64,000 nucleotides of DNA, from NCBI RefSeq assembly GCF_017161565.1, contig NZ_CP066796.1, positions 2,542,001-2,606,000 on the forward strand, read 5' to 3'. Below are positions 20,718-32,615 of this stretch, piece after piece. The notes under the pieces are model-generated. The model was not told the origin of the DNA. It saw nothing but the letters and a program-made list of their open reading frames with translations, and ran no database searches. Origin of the DNA: Erwinia amylovora. Its GTDB lineage: Bacteria > Pseudomonadota > Gammaproteobacteria > Enterobacterales > Enterobacteriaceae. Position 1 is the stretch's first letter, and each line of letters opens with the position of its first letter. The translations under genes were made by a program, and so were the position numbers.

Positions 20718-21806
20718 TCAGGCGCTTTCAGCAAAGGCAACCGGTCGTAATGCGGCATCGCCGTGATACAGGCGTGCATTTTGCAAGCCAACGAATAAAC
20801 GCTCGCCGCGTTGCGGGGCCACCTGATCCCCCTCCATCACCACGGTCAGCGGAGAGGCGCTCCATTCGGCAGCCTCCAGAACCAGCTGCCAGTAGTGCCC
20901 GCGCGGGCTTAATTCCAAAACCTTCGCGGGTAACGGGGTTTCGAGGCTGCCCTGACGACTGACGTCGATTTCCCACGGGCGCAGAAACAGCTCCACTTTT
21001 CCCTGATGCGCCGGGGTGTAAGCCAACGGCCAGTGATGTGCACCGACGTGAAACTGAGATCCGTGCACTTCACCGTCGAAGCGGTTCACCTCCCCGAGGA
21101 ATTCCAGCACGAAGCGGGTTGCCGGGTCACGCCACACTTCATCCGGCGTACCGACCTGCTCAATATTGCCCTGGCTCATCACCACCACGCGATCCGCAAC
21201 TTCCATCGCCTCTTCCTGATCGTGGGTGACAAACACGCTGGTGAATTTCAGCTCTTCATGCAGCTGTCGCAGCCAGCGGCGCAGCTCTTTGCGTACCTGG
21301 GCATCCAGCGCGCCGAAAGGCTCGTCCAGCAGCAAAATTTGCGGCTCCACCGCCAGCGCACGCGCCAACGCAACGCGCTGTTTCTGCCCACCGGAAAGCT
21401 GGGCCGGGTAGCGCTCTGCCAGATGTCCCAGCTGCACCATATCCAGCAGGCGCGTCACTTTCTGCTTGATTTCAGCGGCCGACGGACGTTCACGGCGCGG
21501 CAGCACGCTCAGGCCGAAAGCGATATTGTCGGACACCGTCATATGACGGAACAGCGCATAATGCTGGAAGACAAAACCGACCTGGCGGTCGCGGGCATGT
21601 ACCCGACTGACGTCTTTACCGTGGAAGCTCAGGCGGCCGCTGCTTTGGTTTTCCAGCCCGGCGATGATACGCAGCAACGTGGTTTTACCCGAGCCGGAAG
21701 GCCCCAGTAACGCCACCATTTGCCCGGAAGGGATATCCAGAGAGATATCGTTGAGGACTTTCGTCCGTCCGAAGGATTTATTGATGTTGTCGATCTCAAT
21801 GCTCAT
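20718..21806 (-). CDS. cysA: Sulfate/thiosulfate ABC transporter ATPase CysA
   Basis: CysA powers sulfate and thiosulfate import through CysT and CysW. It has 362 residues (E. coli 365). Walker A is [12 protein letters not shown] (about 35-46), the signature [15 protein letters not shown], Walker [13 protein letters not shown], then the H-loop [11 protein letters not shown]-terminal TOBE-type regulatory region follows from about 240. The start overlaps the end of cysW by 11 bases, so translation is coupled. Confidence 0.97.
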   Translation of the reverse strand: MSIEIDNINKSFGRTKVLNDISLDIPSGQMVALLGPSGSGKTTLLRIIAGLENQSSGRLSFHGKDVSRVHARDRQVGFVFQHYALFRHMTVSDNIAFGLSVLPRRERPSAAEIKQKVTRLLDMVQLGHLAERYPAQLSGGQKQRVALARALAVEPQILLLDEPFGALDAQVRKELRRWLRQLHEELKFTSVFVTHDQEEAMEVADRVVVMSQGNIEQVGTPDEVWRDPATRFVLEFLGEVNRFDGEVHGSQFHVGAHHWPLAYTPAHQGKVELFLRPWEIDVSRQGSLETPLPAKVLELSPRGHYWQLVLEAAEWSASPLTVVMEGDQVAPQRGERLFVGLQNARLYHGDAALRPVAFAESA

Positions 21807-22671
21807 GGTTCCCCTCCCGTTGCAAACGCTGTTGCTGGCTGTCTAATCGCCATTGCAGCGCGCTTTTCAGAAACAGCGTCACTATCGCCATCAGGGTTAA
21901 CAGTGCCGCAGCGGTAAATGCGCCCACGCTGTTATAATCCTGGTGCAGTAATTCAACCTGTAATGGCAGCGTATAGGTTTCGCCGCGAATCGACCCCGAT
22001 ACCACCGAGACCGCACCGAACTCGCCGATGGCGCGCGCGTTGGTCAGCACAACGCCATACAGCAGCGCCCAGCGAATATTCGGCAAGGTGACGCGCCAGA
22101 ACATTTTCCAGCCGGAAGCCCCCAGCAGCACCGCAGCTTCATCCTCGTGACTTCCCTGACTCAGCATGACCGGCACCAGTTCGCGCACCACAAACGGACA
22201 GGTAACAAAAATCGTCACCAGCGCCATGCCCTGCCACGAGAACATCAGCTGGATACTGTGCGCATCAAGCCACCCGCCGGCCGGGCCATTGACTCCCCAG
22301 AAAAGCAGATACATCAGGCCGGCCACCACCGGCGAAACGGCAAACGGGATATCGAACAATGTCAGCAGCAGCTGGCGGCCGGGGAAGGAAAAACGCGTGA
22401 CCAGCCAGGCCAGCAGCGTACCAAATACCAGGTTAACCGGCACCGCAATCAGGGCAATCAGTAACGTCAGCCAGATGGCGTGCAGCATATCGGCATCGCG
22501 CAGATTACTGAGCGCCGCTATCAGCCCTTCGGACAAGGCAGTAGCAAAAATCGCTGCCAGAGGCACCACCAGTAAAAACAGAGAAATCAACGCGCCAAGG
22601 CCGATCAACATCCATTTCCCCCAACGGATGCGCGCCCGGCGCACGTCTTTAACATCGCTGACTTCCGCCAT
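21796..22671 (-). CDS. cysW: Sulfate/thiosulfate ABC transporter permease CysW
   Basis: An inner-membrane permease subunit of 291 residues, equal to E. coli. It has six hydrophobic helices and the ABC-permease EAA loop at about residue 190 ([20 protein letters not shown]). Its ATG shares one base with the TGA of cysT (TGATG), giving tight coupling in cysP-cysT-cysW-cysA. Confidence 0.97.
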   Translation of the reverse strand: MAEVSDVKDVRRARIRWGKWMLIGLGALISLFLLVVPLAAIFATALSEGLIAALSNLRDADMLHAIWLTLLIALIAVPVNLVFGTLLAWLVTRFSFPGRQLLLTLFDIPFAVSPVVAGLMYLLFWGVNGPAGGWLDAHSIQLMFSWQGMALVTIFVTCPFVVRELVPVMLSQGSHEDEAAVLLGASGWKMFWRVTLPNIRWALLYGVVLTNARAIGEFGAVSVVSGSIRGETYTLPLQVELLHQDYNSVGAFTAAALLTLMAIVTLFLKSALQWRLDSQQQRLQREGNHEH

Positions 22672-23504
22672 CAGTGACCTCCGATACGGCGGCCAAAGCG
22701 GCTCTGCAAGGTATTAATGACAAACAGTAGCAGCAGAGAAGCGGCAAGGATCACGGAAGCAATCGCGCTGGCTGCCGGATAGTCAAATTCCTGCAGACGA
22801 ACAAAAATCATTAACGACGTCACTTCAGTTTTCCATGCAATATTACCGGCGATAAAAATGACCGCGCCAAACTCGCCCAGGCTACGGGTAAACGAGAGCG
22901 CCGTCCCTGCCAGCAGCGCCGGGCCTATTTCCGGCAGAACCACGCGACGAAAGCTTTGCCACGGCGTCGCACCCAGCGTTTCAGCAGCTTCTTCATATTC
23001 CGGCCCCAGCTCTTCCAGTACCGGCTGTACGGTACGCACCACAAATGGAATGCTGGTAAACGCCATCGCCACGGCAATGCCGAGCCAGGTGTAAGAGACT
23101 TTGATGTCAAACTGTGCCAGCCACTGACCGTACCAGCCGTTAACGGAAAACAGCCCGGCCAGCGTCAGTCCGGCTACCGCCGTAGGCAGGGCAAATGGCA
23201 GGTCCATCAAACCGTCGAGCAGTACGCGCCCGGGAAAGCGATAGCGCGTGAGGATCCACGCCATCAGCATGCCAAACAGCGCGTTGAAGACAGAGGCCAC
23301 CCCGGCAGCAATCAGCGTCACCTGGTAAGCCGCCATCACCTGCGGGTTGGTGATGACCTGCCAGTACTGTGCCAGCGTCATCTGCGCAAGCTGCATCAGC
23401 AATGCGCTGATCGGCAGCAGCAGGATCAGACAGGTGAAAAACAGGCTGCTACCCAGACTGATACCAAATCCGGGTAGTACGCGTTTACTTGGTGTTGCCA
23501 GCAT
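22671..23504 (-). CDS. cysT: Sulfate/thiosulfate ABC transporter permease CysT (CysU)
   Basis: The second permease subunit, 277 residues as in E. coli. The EAA loop is EYEEAAETLGATPWQSFRRV. ATG 23504 shares a base with the cysP stop (TGATG). A GTG codon directly before it (23507) is in frame but would only add one residue. It has six membrane helices. Confidence 0.96.
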   Translation of the reverse strand: MLATPSKRVLPGFGISLGSSLFFTCLILLLPISALLMQLAQMTLAQYWQVITNPQVMAAYQVTLIAAGVASVFNALFGMLMAWILTRYRFPGRVLLDGLMDLPFALPTAVAGLTLAGLFSVNGWYGQWLAQFDIKVSYTWLGIAVAMAFTSIPFVVRTVQPVLEELGPEYEEAAETLGATPWQSFRRVVLPEIGPALLAGTALSFTRSLGEFGAVIFIAGNIAWKTEVTSLMIFVRLQEFDYPAASAIASVILAASLLLLFVINTLQSRFGRRIGGH

Positions 23505-24520
23505 CACTCACGCCTCGCCGCTAAAAGCTTGTCCAGTTCGCCACCGCTGGCGAAATGCGTTTTCATTGCCCGATCCCAACCGCCAAAAGCCTGCTCCACG
23601 TCGAACAACTCGGTGTGCGGAAAGCGATCTTTTTGTTGCGCCATCAGCTGCGGGTTATTCACCCGATAGTAAAAGCGGGTGATGATTTGCCGGGCAGAGG
23701 GGGTGTACAGATAATTCAGGTAGGCTTTAGCTGCCTCTTCGCTGTGGTTCTGACTGATATTTCTGTCGACCCACGCCACCGGGAATTGCGCCAGAATATT
23801 GCTGGGTGGCACGATCACCTGATAGCCATCCTGAGCGTAGCGATCGCGAATGGTATTCACCTCGGATTCGAAGCTGATCAACACGTCACCCAGGCCACGC
23901 TCTACAAAGGTGGTCGTTGCTCCACGGCCACCGGTATCGAACACCTCGACGTTTTTCAGCAGCTGCATCATGAATTTTTCTGTCTTCGCTTTATCGTGGC
24001 CATCGGCCCGATCGGCCGCGCCCCAGGCGGCCAGCCACGTGTAGCGCCCGTTGCCGGAGGTTTTCGGGTTAGGAAAAATCAATTTTACATCGTCACGCAC
24101 CAGATCGTGCCAGTCGTGAATATGTTTCGGGTTCCCTTTGCGCACCAGGAAGGCCATCGTTGAATAGAACGGCGAGCTGCCGTTCGGCAGGCGCTGCTGC
24201 CAGTCGGCCGGGATCAGGTTGCCCTTATCATGCAGGATCTGCACATCGCTGAACTGGTTGTAGGTGACGACGTCGGCTTTAAGCCCCTGCAAGATCGCCA
24301 GCGCCTGTTTAGAGGAACCCGCATGGGACTGTTTAATGGTTAGCGTATCGCCTGGATGCTGTTGCGCCCACTGCTTTTCAAACGGCGCATTGAGGGCGAC
24401 GAACAGCTCGCGCGAGACATCATAAGAGCTGTTGAGCAGCTCGCTAGCCTGCCCCCCCGCACTCAGCGCCAATGAAAATGCACAGGCCGTGACTCGTTTT
24501 TTTACCGTCAGTAACGTCAT
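23504..24520 (-). CDS. cysP: Thiosulfate/sulfate-binding protein CysP
   Basis: A periplasmic receptor that delivers thiosulfate and sulfate to CysTWA. It has 338 residues, as E. coli CysP, with a Sec signal peptide cleaved near [15 protein letters not shown]. Conserved binding segments include [32 protein letters not shown] and [26 protein letters not shown] lies five bases before the ATG. First gene of the operon. Confidence 0.97.
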   Translation of the reverse strand: MTLLTVKKRVTACAFSLALSAGGQASELLNSSYDVSRELFVALNAPFEKQWAQQHPGDTLTIKQSHAGSSKQALAILQGLKADVVTYNQFSDVQILHDKGNLIPADWQQRLPNGSSPFYSTMAFLVRKGNPKHIHDWHDLVRDDVKLIFPNPKTSGNGRYTWLAAWGAADRADGHDKAKTEKFMMQLLKNVEVFDTGGRGATTTFVERGLGDVLISFESEVNTIRDRYAQDGYQVIVPPSNILAQFPVAWVDRNISQNHSEEAAKAYLNYLYTPSARQIITRFYYRVNNPQLMAQQKDRFPHTELFDVEQAFGGWDRAMKTHFASGGELDKLLAARRE

Positions 24521-24805
24521 TATGCACCCTGAAGATGAGCCGGTTGAGCGGAAAAGTCAGTTGTTAAGTTTATTGATAACCTGCGGTAAAGACGTAGCGG
24601 TTTTATATACCGTTTGGTGCTTTGCAATGATTAAACGCTATAAGCCTGTGGGATTGGTTATGCCGGAGAGGGGAAACAGCCCGCACTGAATACGCAAGAT
24701 TTAACACGCCGGGGGATGTTATCCCCTGTCAGCCAACCCATCGCGTGACGCCATAGTCCGACTGGCTGCCAGGAGAATGTCGCTACCCCGCAGTTAGCGG
24801 CTAAA
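24521..24805 (-). promoter_or_regulatory. Upstream region of the cysPTWA operon
   Basis: These 285 bp hold the promoter and presumably CysB sites of cysP. On the reverse strand AT-rich stretches (TATATAAAAC near 24601-24610, TTATCAATAAACTTAAC near 24569-24585) are candidates for -10 and activator sites. CysB sites are poorly conserved and I cannot place them exactly. No gene is seen. Confidence 0.4.
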
Positions 24806-25426
24806 TTAACGCCGCCAGATGATTTTGCTTATCGTCCAGTTTTTCAGCGTTTGGTCTGAAGGGATCAACCCTTCCGGCCCGTGCCAGTCGCCGCTGAACA
24901 CATAACTGATGTGCTGACTATCCGGCGCTTTGCATTCAACGCTGGCGCTATCCGCCCCGCTCGCTTTCTGACAGTTTTTAAAGGCTTTTTTATACAGAGA
25001 GCTGAACGGCGTGCCGATTTTCACCCCGCTGGCGGTGGCAATCGTATGGTCGGAGATATCAACACGGCTGACGGTACTCTGCCCGGTTAACTCCAACTTG
25101 ACCTGCTTGTCGCTATTCAGCGCCTGCCAAAAGTGAACGATGTTACCGTCCGCGGTGCGCATCCCCTGGCGTAGCCGGTAATTGCCATTAAGGCCATCAC
25201 TCAGCGCTTGCTGTTGCAGCGCGGTACTGCCATTGATGCCGCCCACCCCCTGTTCACTGACCTGTAACGGTGAAGAAAACCAGTTCCACGGTGACAGGGT
25301 GGACCACGACCATGAAACGGGGTTCCACCATGTTGATGGCGAGGTGCTTTCTGGCTGGGAAGTGGAACTGGCGCAGCCAGTCAGCAGCAGGCAAGCTGCC
25401 AGCAACGCCGGTCGAAAAGTTTTCAT
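24806..25426 (-). CDS. yfeY: YfeY, RpoE-regulated lipoprotein
   Basis: A 206-residue lipoprotein. The signal peptide ends in lipobox LLTG-C with the lipidated Cys18, followed by a Ser/Pro/Trp-rich linker. The folded part starts near residue 58 (SEQGVGGI), with GVKIGTPFSSLYKKAF, VECKAPDSQHISYVF and the C-terminus KNWTISKIIWRR closely matching E. coli YfeY (191 residues). E. coli yfeY is in the sigma-E envelope-stress regulon. Molecular role unknown. Confidence 0.9.
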   Translation of the reverse strand: MKTFRPALLAACLLLTGCASSTSQPESTSPSTWWNPVSWSWSTLSPWNWFSSPLQVSEQGVGGINGSTALQQQALSDGLNGNYRLRQGMRTADGNIVHFWQALNSDKQVKLELTGQSTVSRVDISDHTIATASGVKIGTPFSSLYKKAFKNCQKASGADSASVECKAPDSQHISYVFSGDWHGPEGLIPSDQTLKNWTISKIIWRR

Positions 25427-25468
25427 GACAACTCCAGATAGTCTCTACAGGATTTCCTGATTAGCTTG

Positions 25469-25496
25469 TTGGAGTGCTAATCAGCATAAAAGTTTT
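25469..25496 (-). promoter_or_regulatory. Possible sigma-E promoter of yfeY
   Basis: On the reverse strand AAAACTT (25496-25490) and TCCAA (25473-25469), 16 bp apart, loosely resemble the sigma-E consensus GGAACTT-N16-TCTAA. The support is mainly that the E. coli gene is sigma-E dependent. Confidence 0.3.
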
Positions 25497-25498
25497 AT

Positions 25499-25951
25499 TC
25501 AGTGATTTTCAGCGGGATCGAAGCAGTCGCGCAGACGCCGGGAATACAACAGCGCCAGCAGCGCCGAGCCGTCAAGCAGGCAAGTTAGCAGCAGATCGGA
25601 AACGCGGTGCTGCCAGAGTTGGTAAAACTGTAGCAACAGCGCCAGTACCAGGGTTATCACCAGTACCCAACGCCAAGCCTGCCACAGGCGCGGCAAACGT
25701 TGACGATAGCCGGTTAACAGCAACCCCAGCGCGGCGGGCACGCCCAGGCACAGCCCCAGCCAGAAACTTGAGTTATCCGGGTAGAACAGTTCCAGCAGCT
25801 GCGAACCTTGCTGACCTGAGGCTGCTGCCATCAAAAACAGCAGCCAGGTACGCGCCTGCAGCAGCAAAATCGCCCAAAAAGACAGCGGCAAGCGCAACTG
25901 GCCATTACTGTCATAATCATCCGGGAAATATTTTACATTGAATAGTTTCAT
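25499..25951 (-). CDS. yfeZ: YfeZ-like inner-membrane protein (DUF2919)
   Basis: A 150-residue protein with about four membrane helices (from roughly residues 20, 55, 80 and 110). PDDYDSNGQLRLP at the N-terminus and LLQARTWLLF mark the DUF2919 family of E. coli YfeZ (151 residues). ATG 25951 (MKLFNVKYFP) fits the family start; an ATG at 25960 and an open frame to 26005 exist. It lies between yfeY and ypeA as in E. coli. Function unknown. Confidence 0.82.
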   Translation of the reverse strand: MKLFNVKYFPDDYDSNGQLRLPLSFWAILLLQARTWLLFLMAAASGQQGSQLLELFYPDNSSFWLGLCLGVPAALGLLLTGYRQRLPRLWQAWRWVLVITLVLALLLQFYQLWQHRVSDLLLTCLLDGSALLALLYSRRLRDCFDPAENH

Positions 25952-26035
25952 AACACGCATACCGTAAATCTCTGCATCATGAGCAGGGTGGCACTGAATT
26001 AACAAAGTGCGCCGCTACGTTAAGGTGAAGAGAAA

Positions 26036-26461
26036 TCAGTACTCGCGGTCTTCAATCAGGCGCTTGCCTAACACCAGGCTGTCCTGAGTCTCATAATCGA
26101 GCTTTTCATAAAAGCCCGCCACCGCGTCATTTTCTTCACGCACTGTCACATTCATTTTTGGGCAGCCGCGGGCGATAAGCTTTTTCTCCAGGCGATTAAT
26201 CAGCGCGTTAGCGAAACCGCGCCCCTGGTAATCGGGGTGTACGCCCAGATAGTAGGCCGAGCCGCGGTGACCGTCGTAACCGCCCATCAGCGTACCGACA
26301 ATTTCGCCGCCGGCCACGGCCACCAGGAACAGGTCCGCATCGTGGTTGAGCTTACGTTCGATATCCATCTCCGGATCGTTCCACGGTCGTAACAGATCGC
26401 AACGCTCCCAAAGGGTGATCACTTCTTCAAAATCATCTTGCCGGAATGCGCGAATTTCCAT
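26036..26461 (-). CDS. ypeA: YpeA, GNAT-family acetyltransferase
   Basis: A 141-residue GNAT N-acetyltransferase, the same length as E. coli YpeA. The acetyl-CoA-binding loop is [14 protein letters not shown] (motif Q/RxxGxG/A). [19 protein letters not shown] and [14 protein letters not shown] are highly conserved. ATG 26461 ([10 protein letters not shown]) is the family start. The substrate is unknown. It is divergent from amiA. Confidence 0.93.
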   Translation of the reverse strand: MEIRAFRQDDFEEVITLWERCDLLRPWNDPEMDIERKLNHDADLFLVAVAGGEIVGTLMGGYDGHRGSAYYLGVHPDYQGRGFANALINRLEKKLIARGCPKMNVTVREENDAVAGFYEKLDYETQDSLVLGKRLIEDREY

Positions 26462-26670
26462 CAGATTTGGCCTGTGCTTAAGCTTAATGTGTTGATTATC
26501 ACGCATTCTTCCGTTGGTGCAAGTTCATTGGCGCACCTTAAGGAAAAAAAGCGGCTATAAGGCGGGCAAGCCTGCTGAAATAATTGGAAAAAGGCTGAAA
26601 TAGTTCACTTCTCGCCGCCTTAACAAGGTTACGATATAACAATAAGCACTTTTGGCTAATGGATGGTGCA

Positions 26671-27552
26671 ATGAAAAAAAATTTCCCAATGACGCCGCTG
26701 ACCAGCCGCCGCCGGCTACTGCTCTCCGCGATGGGGATCGCGCTGCTGGCAAACAGGCCCTCTGGCGCTCGCGCAGCAGAGTTAGCCCGGCGCCAGCCCA
26801 TATCGTCCGCCTCAATGCCAGCACGTCGGGACAACGGCAAAAAAATCGTGATGATCGACCCGGGCCATGGCGGAATTGACTCCGGTGCGGTAGGGCATGA
26901 AGGATCGGAAGAGAAGCATGTCGTGCTGGAGATTGCCAATCACATCCGCCAGCATCTGAGCGCTCATCCGCATATTGAGGTGCGCCTGACGCGCGAAAGC
27001 GACCACTTTATTCCATTGGGTGAACGGGTCGGGATCGCCCATCAGCACGGTGCCGACCTGTTTATGTCGGTACACGCCGACGGCTATACCAGCCCGAGCG
27101 CCCACGGCGCTTCCGTCTTTGCCCTGTCAAATCGCGGAGCCAGCAGCAGCATGGCGCGCTATCTGTCGCAAAGAGAAAATGCCGCCGATAAGGTGGGCGG
27201 TGTGCAGACGGCGACAAAAGACCGCTATTTACAGCAGGTGCTGTTCGACCTGGTGCAAACGGACACCATTAAAAACAGCCTGATCCTGGGGCAACATTTG
27301 CTTGGTCAGATCCGCCCGGTTCACCCTCTGCACAGCCAGCATACCGAGCAGGCTGCTTTCGCGGTTTTGAAGTCGCCTTCCATCCCGTCCGTGCTGGTCG
27401 AGACCTCGTTTATCACCAATCCCGCCGAAGAAAAACTGCTGGGCACCACCGCGTTTCGTCAGAAAATCGCCGGGGCCATCGCTGACGGGATTGTCAGCTT
27501 TTTTAGCCAGAATCCCCCCCCAGACGCACAGGATGAGGCAAATGACATATAA
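26671..27552 (+). CDS. amiA: N-acetylmuramoyl-L-alanine amidase AmiA
   Basis: A periplasmic zinc amidase that cleaves the peptide stem from peptidoglycan during daughter-cell separation. It has 293 residues (E. coli 289). A twin-arginine signal peptide is evident (SRRRLLLSAMGIALLA). The Amidase_3 domain starts near residue 55, with zinc ligands in DPGHGGIDSG, GSEEKHVVLE and FMSVHADGY and the catalytic Glu in SVLVETSFITN. ATG 26671 has GGATGG upstream; ATG 26659 is an alternative adding four residues. It is followed after 30 bp by hemF. Confidence 0.95.
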   Translation: MKKNFPMTPLTSRRRLLLSAMGIALLANRPSGARAAELARRQPISSASMPARRDNGKKIVMIDPGHGGIDSGAVGHEGSEEKHVVLEIANHIRQHLSAHPHIEVRLTRESDHFIPLGERVGIAHQHGADLFMSVHADGYTSPSAHGASVFALSNRGASSSMARYLSQRENAADKVGGVQTATKDRYLQQVLFDLVQTDTIKNSLILGQHLLGQIRPVHPLHSQHTEQAAFAVLKSPSIPSVLVETSFITNPAEEKLLGTTAFRQKIAGAIADGIVSFFSQNPPPDAQDEANDI

Positions 27553-28491
<939 letters not shown>

Positions 28492-28821
28492 GGCGCGAAG
28501 CCGTCGGCCATCGTCCGCAATCAACCCGAAGCGCGATAATTAAGCCTTGTGTGCCACCTGCCGGCCAGCAGCGTCACGTTTTTCCCCGTAACTGCTACAC
28601 TTTTGGTTGCGGTATTTCTGGCTCTGCTGCCGGACCATTGGGTGAACCCATCGCAACAATCAGAGAAAACGCATTTCTATTGTTACCCGTCTGATGCAAT
28701 GTTTCGCCTGAAAATATTCAGCCGTGACGCGCAGCGTTGTCGTTTTCCTCTGACCCGTCATTACCGCACCGACAGCGTCACGCTTACCCTTGCACCACAG
28801 ATTGCTTACCAAGGAGCTTAG
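28492..28821 (+). other. talA upstream region
   Basis: These 330 bp between hemF and talA contain no gene I can support. A 90-codon frame beginning with GTG at 28549 ends at the talA start but has no ribosome-binding site and no recognisable features. An AAGGAG at 28810-28815 serves talA. The talA promoter must lie here, but I cannot pick a clear -35/-10 pair. Confidence 0.4.
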
Positions 28822-29772
28822 ATGAACCAGTTAGACGCACTGAAACAATTCACCACCGTGGTGGCTGACAGTGGCGATATCGAATCTATCCGTCATTATC
28901 ATCCGGAAGATGCCACCACCAACCCGTCTCTGATCCTTAAAGCCTCCGCCCTTGACTCGTACAAACATCTGATTACCGATGCCATCGATTACGCTAAAAA
29001 GCAGGGTGGCAGCAAAGAGACCCAGATTATTAATGCCAGTGATAAAGTGAATATCAATCTTGGCATGGAGATCCTGAAAAGCATTCCTGGCCGGGTTTCA
29101 ACGGAAGTGGACGCCCGCCTCTCTTACGACCGCGGCATGTGCGTTACCAAAGCCGAAAAGCTGATCAGAATGTATGAAGAGCACGGTATCGACAGGTCAC
29201 GTATTTTGATCAAACTGGCCTCCACCTGGGAGGGGATCAGGGCAGCAGAAGAGCTGGAGAAAAACGGCATTCACTGTAACCTGACGCTGCTGTTCTCCTT
29301 TGCTCAGGCCCGTGCCTGTGCCGAAGCCGGTGTTTTTCTGATTTCTCCGTTCGTCGGTCGTATCTACGACTGGTATAACAGCCGTAAGCCGCTTGACCCC
29401 TATGTTGCCGATGAAGATCCCGGCGTGAAGTCAGTGCGCAGCATCTACGAATATTACAAACAGCACCGCTATAACACCGTGATTATGGGTGCCAGCTTCC
29501 GTAAAGTTGAACAGATTCTGGCGCTGGCCGGCTGCGATCGCCTGACTCTGGCGCCGAACCTGCTGGAAGAGCTGCAGGCCAGTTCTGCGCCGGTTGAGCG
29601 TAAGCTCATCCCCTCTACGGAGGCATTCAACCAGCCCACGCCGCTTACCGAAGCCCAGTTCCGCTGGCAGCACAATCAGGACCCGATGGCGGTAGAAAAG
29701 CTGGCAGAAGGCATCCGTCAGTTCGCCGTTGACCAGCAGTCGATGGAAAACGTGCTGGCCGCCCGACTGTAA
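28822..29772 (+). CDS. talA: Transaldolase A
   Basis: Transaldolase moves a dihydroxyacetone unit between sedoheptulose-7-phosphate and glyceraldehyde-3-phosphate in the pentose phosphate pathway. It has 316 residues, as E. coli TalA. The Schiff-base lysine is in [13 protein letters not shown] (about residue 132); also typical are [14 protein letters not shown] and [11 protein letters not shown]. The strong AAGGAG site, followed by tktB 72 bp downstream, reproduces the talA-tktB operon. Confidence 0.97.
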   Translation: MNQLDALKQFTTVVADSGDIESIRHYHPEDATTNPSLILKASALDSYKHLITDAIDYAKKQGGSKETQIINASDKVNINLGMEILKSIPGRVSTEVDARLSYDRGMCVTKAEKLIRMYEEHGIDRSRILIKLASTWEGIRAAEELEKNGIHCNLTLLFSFAQARACAEAGVFLISPFVGRIYDWYNSRKPLDPYVADEDPGVKSVRSIYEYYKQHRYNTVIMGASFRKVEQILALAGCDRLTLAPNLLEELQASSAPVERKLIPSTEAFNQPTPLTEAQFRWQHNQDPMAVEKLAEGIRQFAVDQQSMENVLAARL

Positions 29773-29844
29773 TACGCCGATAGGATCAACACATTATCAG
29801 ACAGGGCGGAGCGCCGCTCTACCCTGTGAATTTCGGGAGAAACT

Positions 29845-31845
29845 ATGTCTTCACGTAAAGAGCTGGCTAACGCCATTCGCGCACTGAGTATGGATGCGGT
29901 GCAAAAAGCCAAATCGGGCCACCCGGGCGCGCCCATGGGGATGGCCGATATTGCTGAAGTCCTGTGGCGTGATTTTCTTCATCACAACCCGAACAATCCG
30001 GGTTGGGCCGACCGTGACCGTTTTATCCTTTCCAACGGCCATGCTTCGATGCTGCTTTACAGCCTGCTGCACCTTTCCGGCTACGATCTGCCGATGGAAG
30101 AGCTGAAAAATTTCCGTCAACTGCATTCTAAAACGCCGGGTCACCCTGAAATTGGTTACACGCCAGGCGTTGAAACCACCACCGGACCACTGGGCCAGGG
30201 GCTGGCAAACGCCGTCGGCCTGGCCATTGCGGAGCGAACGCTGGCAGCGCAGTTTAACCGTGCCGATCATCAAATTGTCGATCACTTCACCTACGTATTT
30301 ATGGGCGATGGCTGTCTGATGGAAGGCATATCCCATGAGGTCAGTTCTCTGGCGGGCACGCTGGGCCTTGGTAAACTGATCGGCTTTTACGATCATAACG
30401 GTATCTCTATTGATGGCGAAACTGAAGGCTGGTTTACCGACGACACTGCCAAACGCTTTGAGGCCTATCACTGGCATGTGATCCACGACATTGACGGCCA
30501 CGACCCGGAAGCAGTGGCTGCCGCCATTAAAGAAGCGCAGAGCGTGACGGATAAGCCATCGCTAATCATCTGTAAAACCGTCATCGGCTTCGGTTCTCCG
30601 AACAAAGCCGGCAAGGAAGAGTCACACGGTGCCGCGCTGGGTGAAGAAGAAGTGGCGCTGACGCGTAAACAGCTGGGCTGGAACTATCCGCCGTTTGAAA
30701 TTCCGAAAGAGATCTACGCACGCTGGGATGCCAAAGAATCCGGTGCGAAAGCCGAGAAAGCCTGGGACGCAAAATTTGCTGCCTATAAAGCCGCGTACCC
30801 CGAGCTGGCCGCGGAATACACCCGCCGTATGGATGGCGGCATGCCTGATAACTGGCAGGCAGAAACGCAGAAATATATTGCGGGTTTACAGGCTAACCCG
30901 CAAAAAATTGCCAGCCGCAAAGCCTCGCAAAATGCGCTGGAAGCTTACGGTCCGCTGATTAAAGAGTTCCTGGGCGGATCTGCCGACCTGGCACCGAGCA
31001 ACCTGACGCTCTGGTCTGGTTCGAAGTCGATCAAAGAGCACGCCGGCGGCAACTATATCCACTACGGCGTGCGCGAATTCGGCATGACGGCCATTGCTAA
31101 TGGCATCGCCCATCATGGCGGCTTTATCCCCTATACCGCAACTTTCCTGATGTTCGTGGAGTACGCACGTAATGCAGCGCGTATGGCAGCACTGATGAAA
31201 GCGCGCCAGATTATGGTGTATACCCATGACTCTATAGGACTGGGTGAAGATGGGCCAACGCATCAGCCAGTAGAACAGATCGCCAGCCTGCGCGTCACGC
31301 CCAATATGAGCGTCTGGCGTCCCTGTGACCAAGTGGAAACCGCCGTGGCCTGGAAACATGCCATCGAGCGCCATCACGGGCCGACCGCGCTGATCCTGTC
31401 CCGTCAAAATCTGGCACAGCCGGCACGCAGCAAACAACAGCTTGAGAACATCTCACGCGGCGGCTATGTATTAAAAGACAGTGACGGCCAGCCGGAAGTG
31501 ATCCTGATCGCGACCGGTTCCGAAGTGGAGATCACGCTGGGTGCGGCAGAGAAACTGACGGCCAGCGGCCACAAGGTACGCGTAGTGTCGATGCCATCCA
31601 CCGACCTGTTTGATAAACAGGACGTTGCCTACCGTGAATCGGTGCTGCCATCCACCGTCACGGCGCGTGTGGCGGTCGAAGCCGGTATTGCGGATTACTG
31701 GTACAAATATGTCGGCCTGAATGGCGCTATCGTCGGTATGACCGGCTTTGGTGAGTCTGCCCCGGCAGAGAAACTGTTCGCCGAGTTTGGCTTTACGGTG
31801 GAAAACATCGTCAGCCATGCGGAAGCATTACTGAAACCGCACTGA
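29845..31845 (+). CDS. tktB: Transketolase (TktB type)
   Basis: A thiamine-diphosphate enzyme that transfers two-carbon ketol units in the pentose phosphate pathway. It has 666 residues (E. coli TktB 667). The N-terminal [18 protein letters not shown], the ThDP motif GDG ([15 protein letters not shown]), HNGISIDGE, and the C-terminal [15 protein letters not shown] are all present. The position after talA identifies it as TktB rather than TktA. Confidence 0.96.
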   Translation: MSSRKELANAIRALSMDAVQKAKSGHPGAPMGMADIAEVLWRDFLHHNPNNPGWADRDRFILSNGHASMLLYSLLHLSGYDLPMEELKNFRQLHSKTPGHPEIGYTPGVETTTGPLGQGLANAVGLAIAERTLAAQFNRADHQIVDHFTYVFMGDGCLMEGISHEVSSLAGTLGLGKLIGFYDHNGISIDGETEGWFTDDTAKRFEAYHWHVIHDIDGHDPEAVAAAIKEAQSVTDKPSLIICKTVIGFGSPNKAGKEESHGAALGEEEVALTRKQLGWNYPPFEIPKEIYARWDAKESGAKAEKAWDAKFAAYKAAYPELAAEYTRRMDGGMPDNWQAETQKYIAGLQANPQKIASRKASQNALEAYGPLIKEFLGGSADLAPSNLTLWSGSKSIKEHAGGNYIHYGVREFGMTAIANGIAHHGGFIPYTATFLMFVEYARNAARMAALMKARQIMVYTHDSIGLGEDGPTHQPVEQIASLRVTPNMSVWRPCDQVETAVAWKHAIERHHGPTALILSRQNLAQPARSKQQLENISRGGYVLKDSDGQPEVILIATGSEVEITLGAAEKLTASGHKVRVVSMPSTDLFDKQDVAYRESVLPSTVTARVAVEAGIADYWYKYVGLNGAIVGMTGFGESAPAEKLFAEFGFTVENIVSHAEALLKPH

Positions 31846-31867
31846 GTGCGGCGTAAAGCTAATGAAA

Positions 31868-31902
31868 ATCCCGTTCGCTTATCCTGGGTAAGTGAACGGG
31901 AT
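31868..31902. terminator. Hairpin between convergent tktB and nudK
   Basis: A 14-base-pair stem with one mismatch (ATCCCGTTCGCTTA/TAAGTGAACGGGAT) lies in the 79-bp gap. Read on the reverse strand it is followed by a short T run, so it most clearly ends nudK; it may also stop tktB. Confidence 0.68.
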
Positions 31903-31924
31903 AGTCAATAGCAGCAGTAAGCGT

Positions 31925-32506
31925 TCAGTCCAGGCGCAGCCATCCCGCCAGCAAAGCATGCTGCAACAGGATCACCGTTTTGCCATCTTTGATGTGGCCA
32001 TCTTTGACCAGCTGCCAGGCCTGCGGGAACGTCATTTCCAGCACCTCTATGGCTTCATCCTCTACCCCGCCGCCCGCATTATTACGCTGAGCATCGCTGT
32101 ACTCCGCAGCAAAGAAATGGAGCAATTCAGTGACCCCGCCAGGCGACATATACAGCTCAAACAGCTTTTGCACTTCGCCAATGGCGTAACCGGTTTCCTC
32201 TATTGACTCCTTGCGGATGCACTCTTCCGGGGAGTCATTATCCAGCAGCCCGGCACAGGCCTCAATCAGTTCCCCTCCCGGATTACCGTTTACCCAGGTA
32301 GCAATACGAAACTGGCGCGTCAGCACCACACTGTTTTTGTCGCGGTTATATAACAGGATGGTTGCACCATTGCCGCGGTCATAGACTTCGCGTTTATGCT
32401 GCAGGACAGTGCCGTTTTTAGCGGTGAGATGGTAAGTGTAATTACGCAGAACGAACCAGTTTTCTGACAGGATTTTATTTTTAATGACGTCGATCTTGGC
32501 TGGCAT
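31925..32506 (-). CDS. nudK: NudK, GDP-mannose pyrophosphatase (Nudix)
   Basis: A 193-residue Nudix hydrolase (E. coli NudK 191) that splits GDP-mannose and related nucleotide sugars. It shares [28 protein letters not shown], the Nudix box [12 protein letters not shown] and [16 protein letters not shown] with the E. coli enzyme. AGGGAG lies five bases before the start. Biological role in E. coli is only partly known. Confidence 0.93.
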   Translation of the reverse strand: MPAKIDVIKNKILSENWFVLRNYTYHLTAKNGTVLQHKREVYDRGNGATILLYNRDKNSVVLTRQFRIATWVNGNPGGELIEACAGLLDNDSPEECIRKESIEETGYAIGEVQKLFELYMSPGGVTELLHFFAAEYSDAQRNNAGGGVEDEAIEVLEMTFPQAWQLVKDGHIKDGKTVILLQHALLAGWLRLD

Positions 32507-32580
32507 ACAGGCTCCCTGAGGTTGTCGGCAGCCTTCATCATAGCCGGTTTCATCGTAAGCGGCGATGCACTCATAATAGC

Positions 32581-32614
32581 GGGGCGGCTCCTGCTTTCAG
32601 GCTCCGCCCCTTTT
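32581..32614. terminator. Strong hairpin downstream of ansP
   Basis: GGGGCGG-CTCCTGCTTTCAGGCT-CCGCCCC with an inner CCTG/CAGG stem sits two bases beyond the ansP stop. The T run is on the forward-strand side, so on the ansP mRNA it is a stem without U tail; it could serve 3'-end formation or stability. Confidence 0.6.
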
Positions 32615-32615
32615 A

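Noticed and set aside
28549-28821. 90-codon forward frame between hemF and talA
   Set aside because: It begins with GTG without a ribosome-binding site, shows no recognisable protein features and runs into the talA start.
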